In this document: positions 25,984 through 35,691 of the stretch, piece after piece | How positions within the stretch are numbered: position 1 is the first letter of the stretch | Layout of the letters: each line of letters starts with the position of its first letter | Source of the DNA: Vibrio fortis | Lineage (GTDB): Bacteria; Pseudomonadota; Gammaproteobacteria; Enterobacterales; Vibrionaceae | Assembly: GCF_024347475.1 (NCBI RefSeq) | Contig: NZ_AP025487.1 | Location: forward strand, 2,480,001 to 2,544,000 | Length of the DNA stretch: 64,000 bases | Direction: 5' to 3' | Position numbers and translations under genes: made by a program | Notes under the pieces: generated by a model | The model's input: the letters and a program-made list of their open reading frames with translations, nothing else | What the model was told of the DNA's origin: nothing | Database searches by the model: none

Positions 25984-26535
25984 TTAACGCTTCAAGTAAG
26001 CTGGCACGTCTGCAATGCTATCAAGGACCACGCTTGCTAAGGCTTCACCCTTTTCGGTCACTGGTTTACCGGTTCTCACGAGCACTTTTGTGCCAACACC
26101 CGCAGCTTCTGCTGCCATCATATCTTCTGCTTTATCGCCGATCATTACTGAATTAACCATATCGATTTTCAAGAAATCGCGCGCAGAGATAAACATCCCT
26201 GGCTTAGGCTTACGACAATCGCAATCTTGCTTGTATTCGCCAATACCGTGCTCTGCATGATGTGGGCAGTAGTAAATGCCATCAAGCTCTACGCCATTAT
26301 CTACAAAGTTCCAGTCCATCCACTGAGTTAATGATAGGAAACGATCTTCGCTGAACATACCGCGAGCGATACCTGATTGGTTAGTCACTAGTACTAAAAG
26401 GTATCCCATGTCCTTGAAGGCTTTTGCCGCTTCAAAGACGCCGTCGATATACTCGAAATCATGCTCATCATGCACGTAACCGTGGTCCACGTTAATCACG
26501 CCATCACGATCTAAAAATACAGCCGGTTTTGACAA
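25984..26535 (-). CDS. gmhB: D-glycero-beta-D-manno-heptose 1,7-bisphosphate 7-phosphatase
   Basis: GmhB removes the C7 phosphate in the pathway to ADP-heptose for lipopolysaccharide inner core. It is a HAD-family phosphatase with catalytic FLDRDGVIN near the start, TNQSGIARG, and the zinc-binding loop formed by YYCPHH and [11 protein letters not shown]. The first codon is uncertain. A TTG at 26535, with GAGAA nine bases ahead, gives [13 protein letters not shown] and 183 residues, the family norm. A GTG at 26568 would add eleven residues but has no ribosome binding site. It is divergent from metN, as in E. coli. Confidence 0.94.
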   Translation of the reverse strand: MSKPAVFLDRDGVINVDHGYVHDEHDFEYIDGVFEAAKAFKDMGYLLVLVTNQSGIARGMFSEDRFLSLTQWMDWNFVDNGVELDGIYYCPHHAEHGIGEYKQDCDCRKPKPGMFISARDFLKIDMVNSVMIGDKAEDMMAAEAAGVGTKVLVRTGKPVTEKGEALASVVLDSIADVPAYLKR

Positions 26536-26622
26536 AATTTGGTTCTCAATCAACTCTCTATTAATCACTAATTATTGCACGCTTTAGTAGCTTCATCACC
26601 TGCTAATTGTAACGCTCGATAT

Positions 26623-26662
26623 AGATATTTTTACGTTTAGACGTCTAGACGTAAAAATATCT
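26623..26662. promoter_or_regulatory. MetJ box array (five 8-bp met boxes) upstream of metN
   Basis: Five consecutive 8-bp units occupy 26623-26662. The central one is a perfect AGACGTCT (26639-26646) and the neighbours AGACGTAA and TTACGTTT match at six and five positions. The whole 40 bases form an almost perfect palindrome with one mismatched pair. MetJ with S-adenosylmethionine binds such tandem boxes and represses methionine genes. Confidence 0.92.
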
Positions 26663-26663
26663 A

Positions 26664-26692
26664 TTGACTTAGATCACGGAACGCCATAGCAT
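26664..26692 (+). promoter_or_regulatory. Predicted sigma-70 promoter of metNIQ
   Basis: TTGACT at 26664-26669 and TAGCAT at 26687-26692 are 17 bases apart. The -35 box begins two bases after the MetJ array, so bound repressor would block RNA polymerase. Confidence 0.65.
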
Positions 26693-26751
26693 CGTCTGTA
26701 AATCGAGCGAACTATCAACATATTATTCTGTTCACCGTTACAGGTTTATTT

Positions 26752-27786
26752 ATGATTAAAGTGAATCAAGTCAACAAGGTTTTCTATCAAGGCACTAAAG
26801 AAATCAATGCCTTAATAGACATTAACCTTCACATCCCTCAAGGTCAGATCTTTGGCGTTATCGGCTCATCAGGTGCAGGTAAAAGTACACTGATCCGCTG
26901 CGTAAACATGCTAGAAGCGCCAACCTCAGGTGAAGTGATTGTTGATGGCGTAGACCTCACGAAGCTAAGCAAATCAGAGCTGAGTGAAGCGCGACGCAAC
27001 ATTGGTATGATTTTCCAACACTTTAATCTGCTTTCTTCTCGTACCGTGTTCAATAATGTCGCATTGCCGCTAGAGCTTGCTGGCACAGACAAGGCCATCA
27101 TCGAAGAGAAAGTGAGCCAACTGCTTGAACTTGTTGGTCTTGCAGATAAGCGCGACAGCTACCCGTCAAACCTAAGTGGTGGTCAAAAGCAGCGTGTTGC
27201 TATTGCTCGCGCACTGGCTTCTGACCCTAAAGTTCTGCTTTGTGACGAAGCGACCAGCGCACTTGATCCAGCAACCACTCAATCCATCCTTGAGCTGCTA
27301 AAAGAGATCAACCGCAAACTGAACATCACAATGCTGCTGATTACTCACGAGATGGATGTAGTTAAAAGCATTTGTCATGAAGTGGCGATTATCGGTGGTG
27401 GCGAACTCGTAGAGAAAGGCACCGTTGGCGATATCTTTGCGCACCCTAAAACAGAGCTTGCGCATCAATTTATCCGCTCAACACTCGACCTTTCGATTCC
27501 AGAAGATTACGAAGCGCGACTGCAAACCACGCGTGTTGAAGGTAGCTACCCTCTGGTACGTCTTGAATTTACGGGTGCAACGGTTGATGCTCCGCTGATG
27601 ACGCAAATCGCACGCAAATTCAATATCGACGTTAGTATCTTGAGCTCCGACCTTGATTACGCCGGTGGCGTTAAATTCGGCATGATGGTTGCCGAGCTGT
27701 TTGGTAACGAAGCTGACGACAACGCAGCAATCGAATTCCTACGTGAACACAATGTAAAAGTAGAGGTACTTGGCTATGTCCTTTAA
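26752..27786 (+). CDS. metN: Methionine ABC transporter ATP-binding protein MetN
   Basis: ATPase of the D/L-methionine importer MetNIQ on the inner face of the membrane. The 344-residue product has Walker [10 protein letters not shown] near residue 38, the [15 protein letters not shown] signature near 140, Walker [14 protein letters not shown], and a C-terminal ACT-like regulatory domain from about 265 ([19 protein letters not shown]) that senses methionine. It is the first gene of metNIQ, controlled by the MetJ boxes at 26623-26662. Its stop overlaps the start of metI. Confidence 0.98.
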   Translation: MIKVNQVNKVFYQGTKEINALIDINLHIPQGQIFGVIGSSGAGKSTLIRCVNMLEAPTSGEVIVDGVDLTKLSKSELSEARRNIGMIFQHFNLLSSRTVFNNVALPLELAGTDKAIIEEKVSQLLELVGLADKRDSYPSNLSGGQKQRVAIARALASDPKVLLCDEATSALDPATTQSILELLKEINRKLNITMLLITHEMDVVKSICHEVAIIGGGELVEKGTVGDIFAHPKTELAHQFIRSTLDLSIPEDYEARLQTTRVEGSYPLVRLEFTGATVDAPLMTQIARKFNIDVSILSSDLDYAGGVKFGMMVAELFGNEADDNAAIEFLREHNVKVEVLGYVL

Positions 27787-28453
27787 TGAGATCGCAGATT
27801 GGTTAAGCCTTAACGGAAACCTACTACTTGGCGCGACATGGGAAACACTATACATGGTAGCAGTGGCGGGTATTGTCGGTTTTGCTGTCGGTATTCCACT
27901 GGGCGTTATCTTGCATACCACTAAGAAAGGTGGCCTGCTGGAGAACACCAAGCTCAACAAAATTCTTGGTGCGATAGTGAACGTGGGCCGTTCGGTTCCT
28001 TTCCTAGTACTTATGGTTGCTATCATCCCATTAACTAAGCTACTGATCGGTACCTTTATCGGTACCACAGCGGCGATTGTTCCTCTAACGATTGGGGCAA
28101 TCCCATTCGTAGCTCGCCTTATTGAAGGTGCACTCTTAGAAGTTCCAACTGGGCTTGTCGAGGCAGCACAATCAATGGGCGCAACGCCAACGCAGATCAT
28201 TACAAAAGTTCTGCTACCAGAAGCGTTACCCACTATTATCAATTCAGTAACCATCACACTAGTAACACTAGTAAGCTACTCTGCAATGGCAGGTACCGTG
28301 GGCGGTGGTGGTCTAGGTGACGTAGCGATTCGCTATGGTTTCCACCGCTATGACGTAACGATTATGGCTGTCACGGTTGTGATGCTGATTGTCCTAGTTC
28401 AAATCATTCAATCCATTGGTGACTCGATTGTTCGCCGTGTTGATCACAGATAA
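27776..28453 (+). CDS. metI: Methionine ABC transporter permease MetI
   Basis: The 225-residue membrane subunit has five predicted transmembrane segments and the EAA loop that contacts the ATPase ([20 protein letters not shown], about residue 120-140). I chose the ATG at 27776, which overlaps the last eleven bases of metN; an upstream TTG two codons earlier is less likely. It works with MetN and MetQ. Confidence 0.97.
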   Translation: MSFNEIADWLSLNGNLLLGATWETLYMVAVAGIVGFAVGIPLGVILHTTKKGGLLENTKLNKILGAIVNVGRSVPFLVLMVAIIPLTKLLIGTFIGTTAAIVPLTIGAIPFVARLIEGALLEVPTGLVEAAQSMGATPTQIITKVLLPEALPTIINSVTITLVTLVSYSAMAGTVGGGGLGDVAIRYGFHRYDVTIMAVTVVMLIVLVQIIQSIGDSIVRRVDHR

Positions 28454-28478
28454 AAAGATGTATTAAAAGGAGATTATT

Positions 28479-29288
28479 ATGAAATTCAGCTTAAAAGGTT
28501 TACTTGCTATCGCAGCAGCGGCATCAGCGCTTGTGCTATCTGGTTGTGGCGAAAAAGAGATCGACACATCAAAAGTTAAAGTCGGCGTTATGGCAGGTGC
28601 GGAAGCTCAAGTAGCAGAAGTCGCGGCTAAAGTTGCAAAAGAGAAGTTCGGTCTAGACGTTGAGCTAGTGACTTTCACAGACTACGTGACACCAAACGCA
28701 GCACTGGATGATGGCTCAATCGATATCAACGCATTCCAGCACAAACCATACCTAGATCAGCAAGTTGCTGACCGTGGTTATAAACTAACTATCGCGGGCA
28801 ACACGTTTGTTTACCCGATTGCTGGTTACTCTAAGCAAGTAACTTCTGTTGATGAAATTCAAGACGGTGCACGCATCGCAGTACCAAACGACCCAACGAA
28901 CCTAGGCCGTTCTCTACTGCTTCTTGAACAACAAGGTCTACTAGAACTTCGTGATGGTGTTGGCCTTCTTGCTACCGTTCGTGACATCGTAGGTAACCCA
29001 AAGAACCTAACTATCGTTGAGCTAGACGCAGCACAACTTCCACGTTCACTGGACGACGTAGCGCTATCTATCATCAACACAACTTACGCAAGCTCTATCA
29101 ACCTAACTCCACAAAAAGATGGCGTTTTCGTTGAAGATAAAGAGTCTCCATACGTAAACCTAATCGTTTCACGTGAAGAGAACCTAAACGCAGAAAACGT
29201 ACAAAACTTCGTGAAAGCTTACCAAACTGAAGAAGTGTACAACGCGGCATCTGACATCTTCCAAGGTGGCGTAGTAAAAGGTTGGTAA
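28479..29288 (+). CDS. metQ: Methionine-binding lipoprotein MetQ
   Basis: Substrate-binding component of the methionine importer, anchored to the inner membrane. The 269-residue product starts with a lipoprotein signal ending LVLSGC (Cys23). The NlpA/MetQ domain is clear: KVGVMAGAEAQVAEVAAKVA, then FTDYVTPNAALDDGSIDINAFQHKPYLD near residues 68-95. An AAAAGGAG ribosome binding site precedes the ATG. Codon use in metQ is more biased than in metN or metI, fitting higher expression of the binding protein. A terminator follows. Confidence 0.98.
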   Translation: MKFSLKGLLAIAAAASALVLSGCGEKEIDTSKVKVGVMAGAEAQVAEVAAKVAKEKFGLDVELVTFTDYVTPNAALDDGSIDINAFQHKPYLDQQVADRGYKLTIAGNTFVYPIAGYSKQVTSVDEIQDGARIAVPNDPTNLGRSLLLLEQQGLLELRDGVGLLATVRDIVGNPKNLTIVELDAAQLPRSLDDVALSIINTTYASSINLTPQKDGVFVEDKESPYVNLIVSREENLNAENVQNFVKAYQTEEVYNAASDIFQGGVVKGW

Positions 29289-29315
29289 TCCACTCCTTTC
29301 GCTAACCCAATAATG

Positions 29316-29343
29316 AAGGGCTGACATCATGTCAGCCCTTTTT
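29316..29343. terminator. Bidirectional terminator, metQ and porin gene
   Basis: A perfect 12-bp inverted repeat (AAGGGCTGACAT) around a single C, followed by T residues on the plus strand. It ends metNIQ; the convergent porin gene lies just beyond. Confidence 0.88.
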
Positions 29344-29380
29344 GATATTCGTTATATTGTTAAAAGCTATACCGCGCGGT

Positions 29381-30583
29381 TTACCACCAAGCTTCCACCT
29401 GCATACCTAGGCTCACTTCGCTGTTCTCACCTGTACCGAATGCATCGTCATTCTCTGCATCATGGATGTAAGTCGCAAAGATTCGGAATTCAGGACGCGC
29501 CCAGAAGCCAGTTTTAGGCACCCAAGCTTGTGCCACAGTAAACTTACCACCAGCACCATCTTGGTTATCAATCTTCTCAACAAAGGCACCAAGCTCTAGC
29601 ACGGTACGCATTTTCTCATCCCACTTGTAGAGTGGTCTAATAACGGCGCTAAATGACTCATCCGTAGTGTTATTCGCACCTACATCGGTAGCATACGCAT
29701 AACGAACTGTATGACCAAATTCGATGTCTTCACCAATGGAAACGACACCCCAGTTGATCAGGCGGAAGCCTTCAGCATTGTTATTATTCTTATCACGCTT
29801 CAAGTCACTACCCGTACCAAAAGTCGCCATCTGTTGCGCATAACCTGAGTTCGCGACTTGTAAAATGGTTTTGTTGAAGCCCGTTGGTAAGTTTTGGTTT
29901 AGGCTTGCCGTTAGCATCACGCTATCATCAGCATCAAGAGATTGGTCTTTCTTTTCTTTGCCAAAGTTGAAGTCAGCACCAAGCTCTAAGTCTGCATTTT
30001 TCCAAAGAGGAATACCCGCATAACGCACATCGGCAATCATGGCTGTTGTCTCTTTGCCATCATCAACATCACCGGTCACAGTGTCTTGAATCAGAGCCAG
30101 CGAGAGCTTGCCAGGACCAAGGTTAATGTGCTCAACACCGCCACCAATACCACTCACATCCCAGTAGTAATTATCGATGATGTGCACATCGTGACGTTGG
30201 TAGTAACGCTCACCTGCCCACATGGTAATGTCCTTATCGTCGAACAGACCTGTTGCTTGGATGTTCAGTTGAACGACTTCCACATTTCGATCTTTCGCGT
30301 TCTCATCTTGGCCTTCCCAGTAAGCCAACATCGAATCAATCAAGAAAGTCGACTCTTCATCGTTGAACAGCTCTTTCTTAAAACCAAACTCGCCGTACAG
30401 GTCGTTTTCGTTACCTAATCGACCTACTTTATTCACTTCCCATTTGCTATTTGAGCCGCCGTTGTCGCTCATTCCGACACCGCCACGCATGTAGCCATTA
30501 AATTCCAATGGTGCCGTCTCCGCCAGTAAAGTGGGCGTAACTAAAACAGAAGTAAGGGCAGCGGCAATTGGTAACAGTTTCAT
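29381..30583 (-). CDS. LamB-like maltoporin family porin, probable trehalose porin
   Basis: The 400-residue product has a signal peptide (MKLLPIAAALTSVLVTPTLLA) and a mature outer-membrane barrel typical of the LamB sugar porins: FNGYMRGGVGMSDNGG at the start, RYYQRHDVHIIDNYYWDVSGIGGGVE, and a C-terminal end in aromatic Trp (VEAWW). LamB forms trimeric channels for maltodextrins. Here two TreR-type operators (30628-30657) lie 45-74 bases ahead of the start, the first identical to that ahead of treB, so I infer that this porin serves trehalose uptake. The start was set by AAGGAATGG. Confidence 0.9.
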   Translation of the reverse strand: MKLLPIAAALTSVLVTPTLLAETAPLEFNGYMRGGVGMSDNGGSNSKWEVNKVGRLGNENDLYGEFGFKKELFNDEESTFLIDSMLAYWEGQDENAKDRNVEVVQLNIQATGLFDDKDITMWAGERYYQRHDVHIIDNYYWDVSGIGGGVEHINLGPGKLSLALIQDTVTGDVDDGKETTAMIADVRYAGIPLWKNADLELGADFNFGKEKKDQSLDADDSVMLTASLNQNLPTGFNKTILQVANSGYAQQMATFGTGSDLKRDKNNNNAEGFRLINWGVVSIGEDIEFGHTVRYAYATDVGANNTTDESFSAVIRPLYKWDEKMRTVLELGAFVEKIDNQDGAGGKFTVAQAWVPKTGFWARPEFRIFATYIHDAENDDAFGTGENSEVSLGMQVEAWW

Positions 30584-30627
30584 AATCCATTCCTTTTGTA
30601 TCAATGATTAAATCTATCATTTTATAA

Positions 30628-30643
30628 ATGGGAACATTCCCAT
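30628..30643. promoter_or_regulatory. TreR-type operator upstream of the LamB-like porin
   Basis: ATGGGAACATTCCCAT is identical over 16 bases to the operator before treB at 24447-24462. Confidence 0.85.
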
Positions 30644-30657
30644 GGGATCGATCCCAT
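30642..30657. promoter_or_regulatory. Second palindromic operator, overlapping
   Basis: ATGGGATCGATCCCAT is a perfect 16-bp palindrome that shares its first two bases with the preceding operator. It has the ATGGGA arms of the TreR site with a changed centre. Confidence 0.7.
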
Positions 30658-30857
30658 TTATATTGGGAAGATTATAAAAAGGAAGTTAATAGATAGATTA
30701 TTGTGATCCAGATAACTATTGGTGACAGCTAAAGTTGATGCAGATTGGATTATTGAAATGAATACTTCAGCGCGATCTAAGAAAGGTTGGGTGAAAAAAT
30801 ACTGAGCCACATATGCAACTAAGACATCAACATAAAAAGAGTAAATCAGACAAAGAA
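30658..30857. other. Intergenic region between porin operators and DUF2310 terminator
   Basis: Two hundred AT-rich bases upstream of the porin operators. They probably contain the porin promoter (a TATAAT on the minus strand near 30674) and perhaps an activator site. I see no gene here. Confidence 0.5.
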
Positions 30858-30887
30858 AAAGCCCTTACACCTAAGCATAAGGGCTTT
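30858..30887 (-). terminator. Terminator of the syd-DUF2310 operon
   Basis: AAAGCCCTTA and TAAGGGCTTT form a 10-bp stem with a ten-base loop; on the minus strand it runs into TTTCTTT. Confidence 0.82.
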
Positions 30888-30941
30888 AAAAATAACGCTA
30901 TCATTGATAGTGATTACTTACATACACATCAAGTTAAAACG

Positions 30942-31718
30942 CTACTTGATATGATCCCATGACATATTGGAAACGATACGGCAGTCATCACATTTGAAAT
31001 GGAAAATATCGTGGATCGGTTCGTCAAGCAGCCACTCACCACCACATTTCGGGCACTTTCTAGCTTGCTCATCGGCAAGGCTCTTGCCGCCAACTCGATA
31101 CTGATAATAGTAAGTCGGCACTTTTGATAAGTACTCTAAACGACCTCGTAGATCCCAACCCCGCTTGAATAGCACGCTGTCAGCATCACAAATTTCATGC
31201 AGCGCGGCATGCTCAGCACGACATCCACCCGCCATCTGAATTTCATCGCACGCTTGCCACTCGGTTTGCCATTTCACCACCGCTTTATGGTCACCATTTG
31301 AGGTTGGCGGGTTACGGTAAAGTGGAATTGGCAGCAAGGTTTCACCGCTACGAAGTGGCGAGCAAGTATGAACATAAGTGGTGTAAAGCACCTGCCAACT
31401 TGGCTTTTCATCTTCTGCCGCTTCTTCAGAGTTCAGATCGCGGCCAAGCATGCGCATTTTTGGCGCTAATAGACTCGCTTCAGACAAGCGGTTAAAGCAA
31501 ACTTTGACGAAATCTGAATGGTTTCTTGGGTGTAAGCTATCTTGCTCTGGACAAACAACACGAACAAAGAATTCGCCCTCTCCCATTACAACTGGGAACT
31601 CACGACCCAATACTTGCCCGTTATAGCGTAGCGCATCCATCAGACCATTGATTGCTTTGTCGACTGCGCTAATGGTGGTGTTATCAAAACACTCGAATTG
31701 AAGTTCTACAACGTACAT
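30942..31718 (-). CDS. DUF2310 family zinc-ribbon protein
   Basis: The 258-residue protein matches the DUF2310 family of gammaproteobacteria. Near the C-terminus lies a clear zinc ribbon, CPKCGGEW then FKCDDC, that should bind one zinc ion. The earlier parts (CRAEHAALHEICDADSVLFKRG, YYYQYRVGGKSLADEQARKC) are family-specific. Function is unknown. It starts two bases after the syd stop, so it is cotranscribed with syd and shares the terminator at 30858-30887. Confidence 0.88.
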   Translation of the reverse strand: MYVVELQFECFDNTTISAVDKAINGLMDALRYNGQVLGREFPVVMGEGEFFVRVVCPEQDSLHPRNHSDFVKVCFNRLSEASLLAPKMRMLGRDLNSEEAAEDEKPSWQVLYTTYVHTCSPLRSGETLLPIPLYRNPPTSNGDHKAVVKWQTEWQACDEIQMAGGCRAEHAALHEICDADSVLFKRGWDLRGRLEYLSKVPTYYYQYRVGGKSLADEQARKCPKCGGEWLLDEPIHDIFHFKCDDCRIVSNMSWDHIK

Positions 31719-31719
31719 C

Positions 31720-32265
31720 TTAAACAGCCGGTTCCAGTTTCTCTAAAAACTCAGCCAGCGTCGCTGCAAGTACATCACGATTGCTGGTGCCAAGGCGCTC
31801 AAGAATGACATTACCTGTCAGGTTACAGATAGAGATCACGTCCATCTCAGCGTCTGTTGCAGCAATAAATACCGTTGGCTTAAGCTTTAGGCGGCGCTGA
31901 GTCACTAAATGCCCCAGGATGTTCTCTTGAAGGCGTACAAAGTCTTCATCGCTCCAAACTTGTAGCAATGTCAGCGGATTACCATCAAAAGTCGCATCCA
32001 TATCAGCACTGTATTGCACGCCGTAGAATGTCTTAATATCTTCGTGCAGTGATAACTCAATACCATTTTCAACATTGGTAAAGTCTGCATGTTGCTCACG
32101 TGGATAATTTTTCCATAACACAGCACCCGACAACTTTTCTTCAACGCACGGAGAAACGAGGTCTGCTAGCTCTTCACTACGAGGTAAAGATTGATGTTGC
32201 TGCTGCCAAGCATCGACATACTGCTGACTGAATGAAAGTAGTGCGTCTTGGGCACGTTGAGTCAT
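31720..32265 (-). CDS. syd: SecY-interacting protein Syd
   Basis: Syd is a cytoplasmic, membrane-associated protein that binds the SecY channel and checks its proper assembly. The 181-residue protein matches the family over its length: [38 protein letters not shown], then YYGVQYS-like [16 protein letters not shown] and [25 protein letters not shown] precedes its ATG. It is divergent from queF and followed at once by the DUF2310 gene, as in E. coli where queF and syd are also divergent. Confidence 0.96.
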   Translation of the reverse strand: MTQRAQDALLSFSQQYVDAWQQQHQSLPRSEELADLVSPCVEEKLSGAVLWKNYPREQHADFTNVENGIELSLHEDIKTFYGVQYSADMDATFDGNPLTLLQVWSDEDFVRLQENILGHLVTQRRLKLKPTVFIAATDAEMDVISICNLTGNVILERLGTSNRDVLAATLAEFLEKLEPAV

Positions 32266-32396
32266 GAAAATCTCCTAAAGCGAAAATAATAAATAGAATC
32301 GGGCACCTTTCCTCGTCGATTAAGCGATGACCTAATGACACAGTAATGGGGATTCAGTAAAATCGCCCCCATTCTAATCGAATTTGAAACGAAAGT

Positions 32397-33242
32397 ATGA
32401 GCAAATATTCTGACGCTAAAGAGCTAGCGGGTTTAACCCTAGGTCAAAAAACTGAGTACGCTAACCAATATGATGCCAGCCTACTACAGCCTGTTCCTCG
32501 TAGCTTGAATCGTGATGACCTCGCTTTAGGCGACGAACTGCCATTCATTGGCCACGATATCTGGACCATGTATGAGCTGTCATGGCTGAATGACAAAGGT
32601 TTGCCTCAGGTGGCAGTGGGTGAAGTTTTCATCCCGGCGACAAGTCCGAATTTAATTGAATCAAAATCTTTCAAGCTGTACCTAAACAGCTACAACCAAA
32701 CTCGCTTCTCTGATTGGGAGTCCGTCACCGAGCGCCTTACTCAAGATTTGTCTGCATGTGCAGGTGAAACCGTGCTGGTCAACGTAAACAAAGTGACTGA
32801 TTACACCAATCAACCGATTGTTACTATGCAAGGTGAATGCATTGATGATCAGGATATTGAGATCACCAGCTACGATTTTGAAGCGTCAATCCTAGAAGGT
32901 GCAGCTGAGCAAGAGCATGTTGAAGAGACTTTGCACAGCCATTTGCTAAAGTCTAACTGCCTGATCACCAACCAACCAGACTGGGGCAGCGTTGAAATTG
33001 CCTACACAGGTTCGAAAATCAATCGCGAGGCGCTGCTGCGCTATCTTGTCTCTTTCCGTGAGCATAACGAGTTTCACGAACAATGTGTTGAGCGCATCTT
33101 CACTGACATCATGAAATACTGCGCACCAACAAAGCTGACTGTTTTCGCACGTTACACGCGTCGCGGTGGGCTAGACATCAACCCATACCGCTCGACAGAA
33201 CAGGATAAGCCTGCTCATAACATGCGTATGGCTCGTCAGTAA
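32397..33242 (+). CDS. queF: NADPH-dependent 7-cyano-7-deazaguanine reductase QueF
   Basis: QueF reduces preQ0 to preQ1 in the synthesis of queuosine, a modified tRNA base. The 281-residue long form is the tandem tunnelling-fold type of gammaproteobacteria. The active site is in the C-terminal half: the nucleophile Cys is in [18 protein letters not shown] near residue 190, with the acid Asp a few residues later, and the substrate Glu is in the [13 protein letters not shown] segment near 229. No preQ1 riboswitch is visible ahead of the gene. It is divergent from syd. Confidence 0.97.
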   Translation: MSKYSDAKELAGLTLGQKTEYANQYDASLLQPVPRSLNRDDLALGDELPFIGHDIWTMYELSWLNDKGLPQVAVGEVFIPATSPNLIESKSFKLYLNSYNQTRFSDWESVTERLTQDLSACAGETVLVNVNKVTDYTNQPIVTMQGECIDDQDIEITSYDFEASILEGAAEQEHVEETLHSHLLKSNCLITNQPDWGSVEIAYTGSKINREALLRYLVSFREHNEFHEQCVERIFTDIMKYCAPTKLTVFARYTRRGGLDINPYRSTEQDKPAHNMRMARQ

Positions 33243-33314
33243 ATCATTGGAAGATTTCGACTCTATTTCTATGTTTCGCCTCAGAATCCATAGTTCGACT
33301 TAAAGGAAAATAAA

Positions 33315-35573
33315 ATGCGTTGGTTAACTTTTATTGGCCTGCTCCTTGTTAGCTTAAGTGCTTCAGTTAGCGCCTCGGTATACTCATCGGCTCTGCTTAA
33401 TGAAGCCAATAACTTGGTTGAGATAGAACCAAGCCGAGCCAAACAGATGGCCAATAGTTACCTAACGCTTCGTGTCCTGTCGGATCAAAGCGAGAAAAGC
33501 CCTTCAGCTATTTCTCGCGAAGAGACGGACTCTTCCATTCGTACACCAAATAGCAGTATTGATGCCTACAAGATCCTCGCTAAAGCAGAGTTCAACTTGG
33601 GGCATACACGCACCGCCATTCAGCATATCGAAACCGCAAGTGAACTGGCGAAGACTTATAAGCTCCAATACCTAGAGCTTGATCTTAAGATCTTAAAAAC
33701 TCGCTTATTGTGGCTCAACAATCGCAAGTCAGCAGAAGCGAAACAGACACTGGCTTCCATCGAGGGAAGCTTACAGTCAATCAGCCAAACCTTGCGTTTA
33801 ACCGAAGGCATTACCTATCGATTGATCATGCTTAAGGCGGAAATCGCTTCATACGAGAATCAGATCGACGAAGCTGAAAGTCTCTACCAACGAGCGAAGC
33901 AATTCCTCGACCAACGCTACTCAGAAAAAGTGACCATCGACTACCACATTGCAGTGGGTGAGTTTTATCTAACACACAAAGAGTACAACCACGCCCTATC
34001 TGAGCTACTTTACGGCTATTGGAAATCGGTAGAAGGCAACCTCAGTGCTCGTTTAGCTAAAGTAAACCGCTTATTGGCGCAGCTCTTTTTTGAACGACAA
34101 GTGTTAGACAAAGCGGTTGAGCATCTTTCTCAGGCTGCCGACTTTTATGACAACTTTGAAAACTCACCAATTCTGGCTCAAGTGTTGAAAAAGATGGGCG
34201 ATGTGTACTACTTCCAAGGTAAGTACAACTTAGCTTTAGTCCACTTCTTTAATGTATTGGATCATGAGAGTACCGACCGCGACATTAATCAGGTGATTGA
34301 TATTCGCCTTAGCCTGTCTGCGACTTACTTACGCCTGTACAACTACCCACTGGCAGAACAATACCTGTCGCGAGCGCTGGAGCTGCTTGAGTACACAGAC
34401 AACCTCAAGCTTGAAGGTCGTGCTGCTCTCCTATCGGCAGGGCTTGCTTACCACCTTCAAGACAGCGAGCAAGTGATCAAACATGCTCAACGTGCGTTGG
34501 ATATCTCTCGCCAGGTCGAGAATATGCGTTTGTCGCAGCGTTCGTACCACTTACTCTCTCTCGGTTATGAGCAGGCACAACAGCCACAAAAAGCACTCGA
34601 GAACCTTAAGCAATACACTTCGCTGATTTCACTTGAGCAGCAGAACCTCAACCGAATCAGTGAAGATGCGTTCCGCCAGCAAAAAGAGTTTGCTGAACGT
34701 ACCTTGCACTACGCAGGACAAGCAGAGGAGCTAGAACTGTACAAAGAAGAACACCGCAAATTCCAGAAGATCTCTTTTGCGCTGTTCCTATTCAGTATCA
34801 TCTTGTTCTTCTTTGTATTACGCCGTGGCTACATCATTCAAAGCCAAGCAAGAGAGAATGATCGCCTAAGTACCGACCTCTTTACTCACTCTCGCTCTAA
34901 GCTACCAAACCTAAGAATGCTTAATGCCAAGCTGTCTAACTCGCTTGAGCAAACTAGTCAGACTTTCGAACAGTGGCAGCTCGGTGAACTTATTCATGAG
35001 CCGTTGAACGACCGCCTGCGTTTTGTGATGATTGACCTGCCATTCCTACGTAACATGTATACGCAGAATGGTTATAAAGCGGGTCTTGAGCTAGAAGATG
35101 CGTTTGGGGAGTACCTAAAAACCAAGCTTGATGGGCCATCACGTATCTATCACTTCTCCGATGCAAACCTACTCTACATCGAGCCAAATTCAGACCGCGA
35201 TGCTTCTCCAGAAGCGATGTTCCGTAAAATACAATCCTGGATCTCGGATTTCGAGCCTGAACGTAACATCAATCGCACGATTCGCGTTGGTATCGCCGAT
35301 TATCCATTCTTGCCACGCGCTTATACCGCGATTAACGACCAAGAGCTGCTCGATGTGCTGCTGATGTCGACCAATATCGCACGTGAAGTGAGTCTCAAAG
35401 AGCGCAGCAGTCAGTGGGTATATTTGAAGGCCATCGACAACGCTCCAGCGGCTAGCCTTGCAACTGGTAACATAAGAGAAGCGTGTAAAGTCGCTATTAA
35501 TCAAGGGTTAATAAAAATACAATCCTCTTATCAGAATGAGGACAATATCAAAAAAATGCTAAAAGATGAGTAA
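33315..35573 (+). CDS. TPR membrane protein with degenerate GGDEF-like C-terminus
   Basis: The 752-residue product has a signal peptide (residues 1-20), about nine helical repeats of TPR type over residues 80-440 (for example LKKMGDVYYFQGKYNLALVHF), a membrane segment near 486-503 (ISFALFLFSIILFFFVLR) and a 240-residue cytoplasmic tail. The tail has the start of a GGDEF fold (SRSKLPNLRMLNAKL in place of DxLTGLxNRR, and RTIRVGIADYPFLPRAY late), but no GGDEF/SGEEF loop, so it cannot make cyclic di-GMP. The repeats would be periplasmic. It lies 118 bases ahead of a real diguanylate cyclase gene. An AAAGGAAAA ribosome binding site precedes the start. Confidence 0.85.
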   Translation: MRWLTFIGLLLVSLSASVSASVYSSALLNEANNLVEIEPSRAKQMANSYLTLRVLSDQSEKSPSAISREETDSSIRTPNSSIDAYKILAKAEFNLGHTRTAIQHIETASELAKTYKLQYLELDLKILKTRLLWLNNRKSAEAKQTLASIEGSLQSISQTLRLTEGITYRLIMLKAEIASYENQIDEAESLYQRAKQFLDQRYSEKVTIDYHIAVGEFYLTHKEYNHALSELLYGYWKSVEGNLSARLAKVNRLLAQLFFERQVLDKAVEHLSQAADFYDNFENSPILAQVLKKMGDVYYFQGKYNLALVHFFNVLDHESTDRDINQVIDIRLSLSATYLRLYNYPLAEQYLSRALELLEYTDNLKLEGRAALLSAGLAYHLQDSEQVIKHAQRALDISRQVENMRLSQRSYHLLSLGYEQAQQPQKALENLKQYTSLISLEQQNLNRISEDAFRQQKEFAERTLHYAGQAEELELYKEEHRKFQKISFALFLFSIILFFFVLRRGYIIQSQARENDRLSTDLFTHSRSKLPNLRMLNAKLSNSLEQTSQTFEQWQLGELIHEPLNDRLRFVMIDLPFLRNMYTQNGYKAGLELEDAFGEYLKTKLDGPSRIYHFSDANLLYIEPNSDRDASPEAMFRKIQSWISDFEPERNINRTIRVGIADYPFLPRAYTAINDQELLDVLLMSTNIAREVSLKERSSQWVYLKAIDNAPAASLATGNIREACKVAINQGLIKIQSSYQNEDNIKKMLKDE

Positions 35574-35691
35574 TTTGCGAGCGGTTAATCGCTTGAAACA
35601 GTGACCTTATTTTTAGTTTTGTTATTATCGATAGATTGGCATTTCATCAAAGCGATCGTCATCGATCTATGTGGCACTAATTTATCGACCT

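Noticed and set aside
26623..26751. Possible SAM riboswitch before metN
   Set aside because: The palindromic DNA is fully explained by MetJ boxes and the leader after the promoter is too short for a SAM aptamer.
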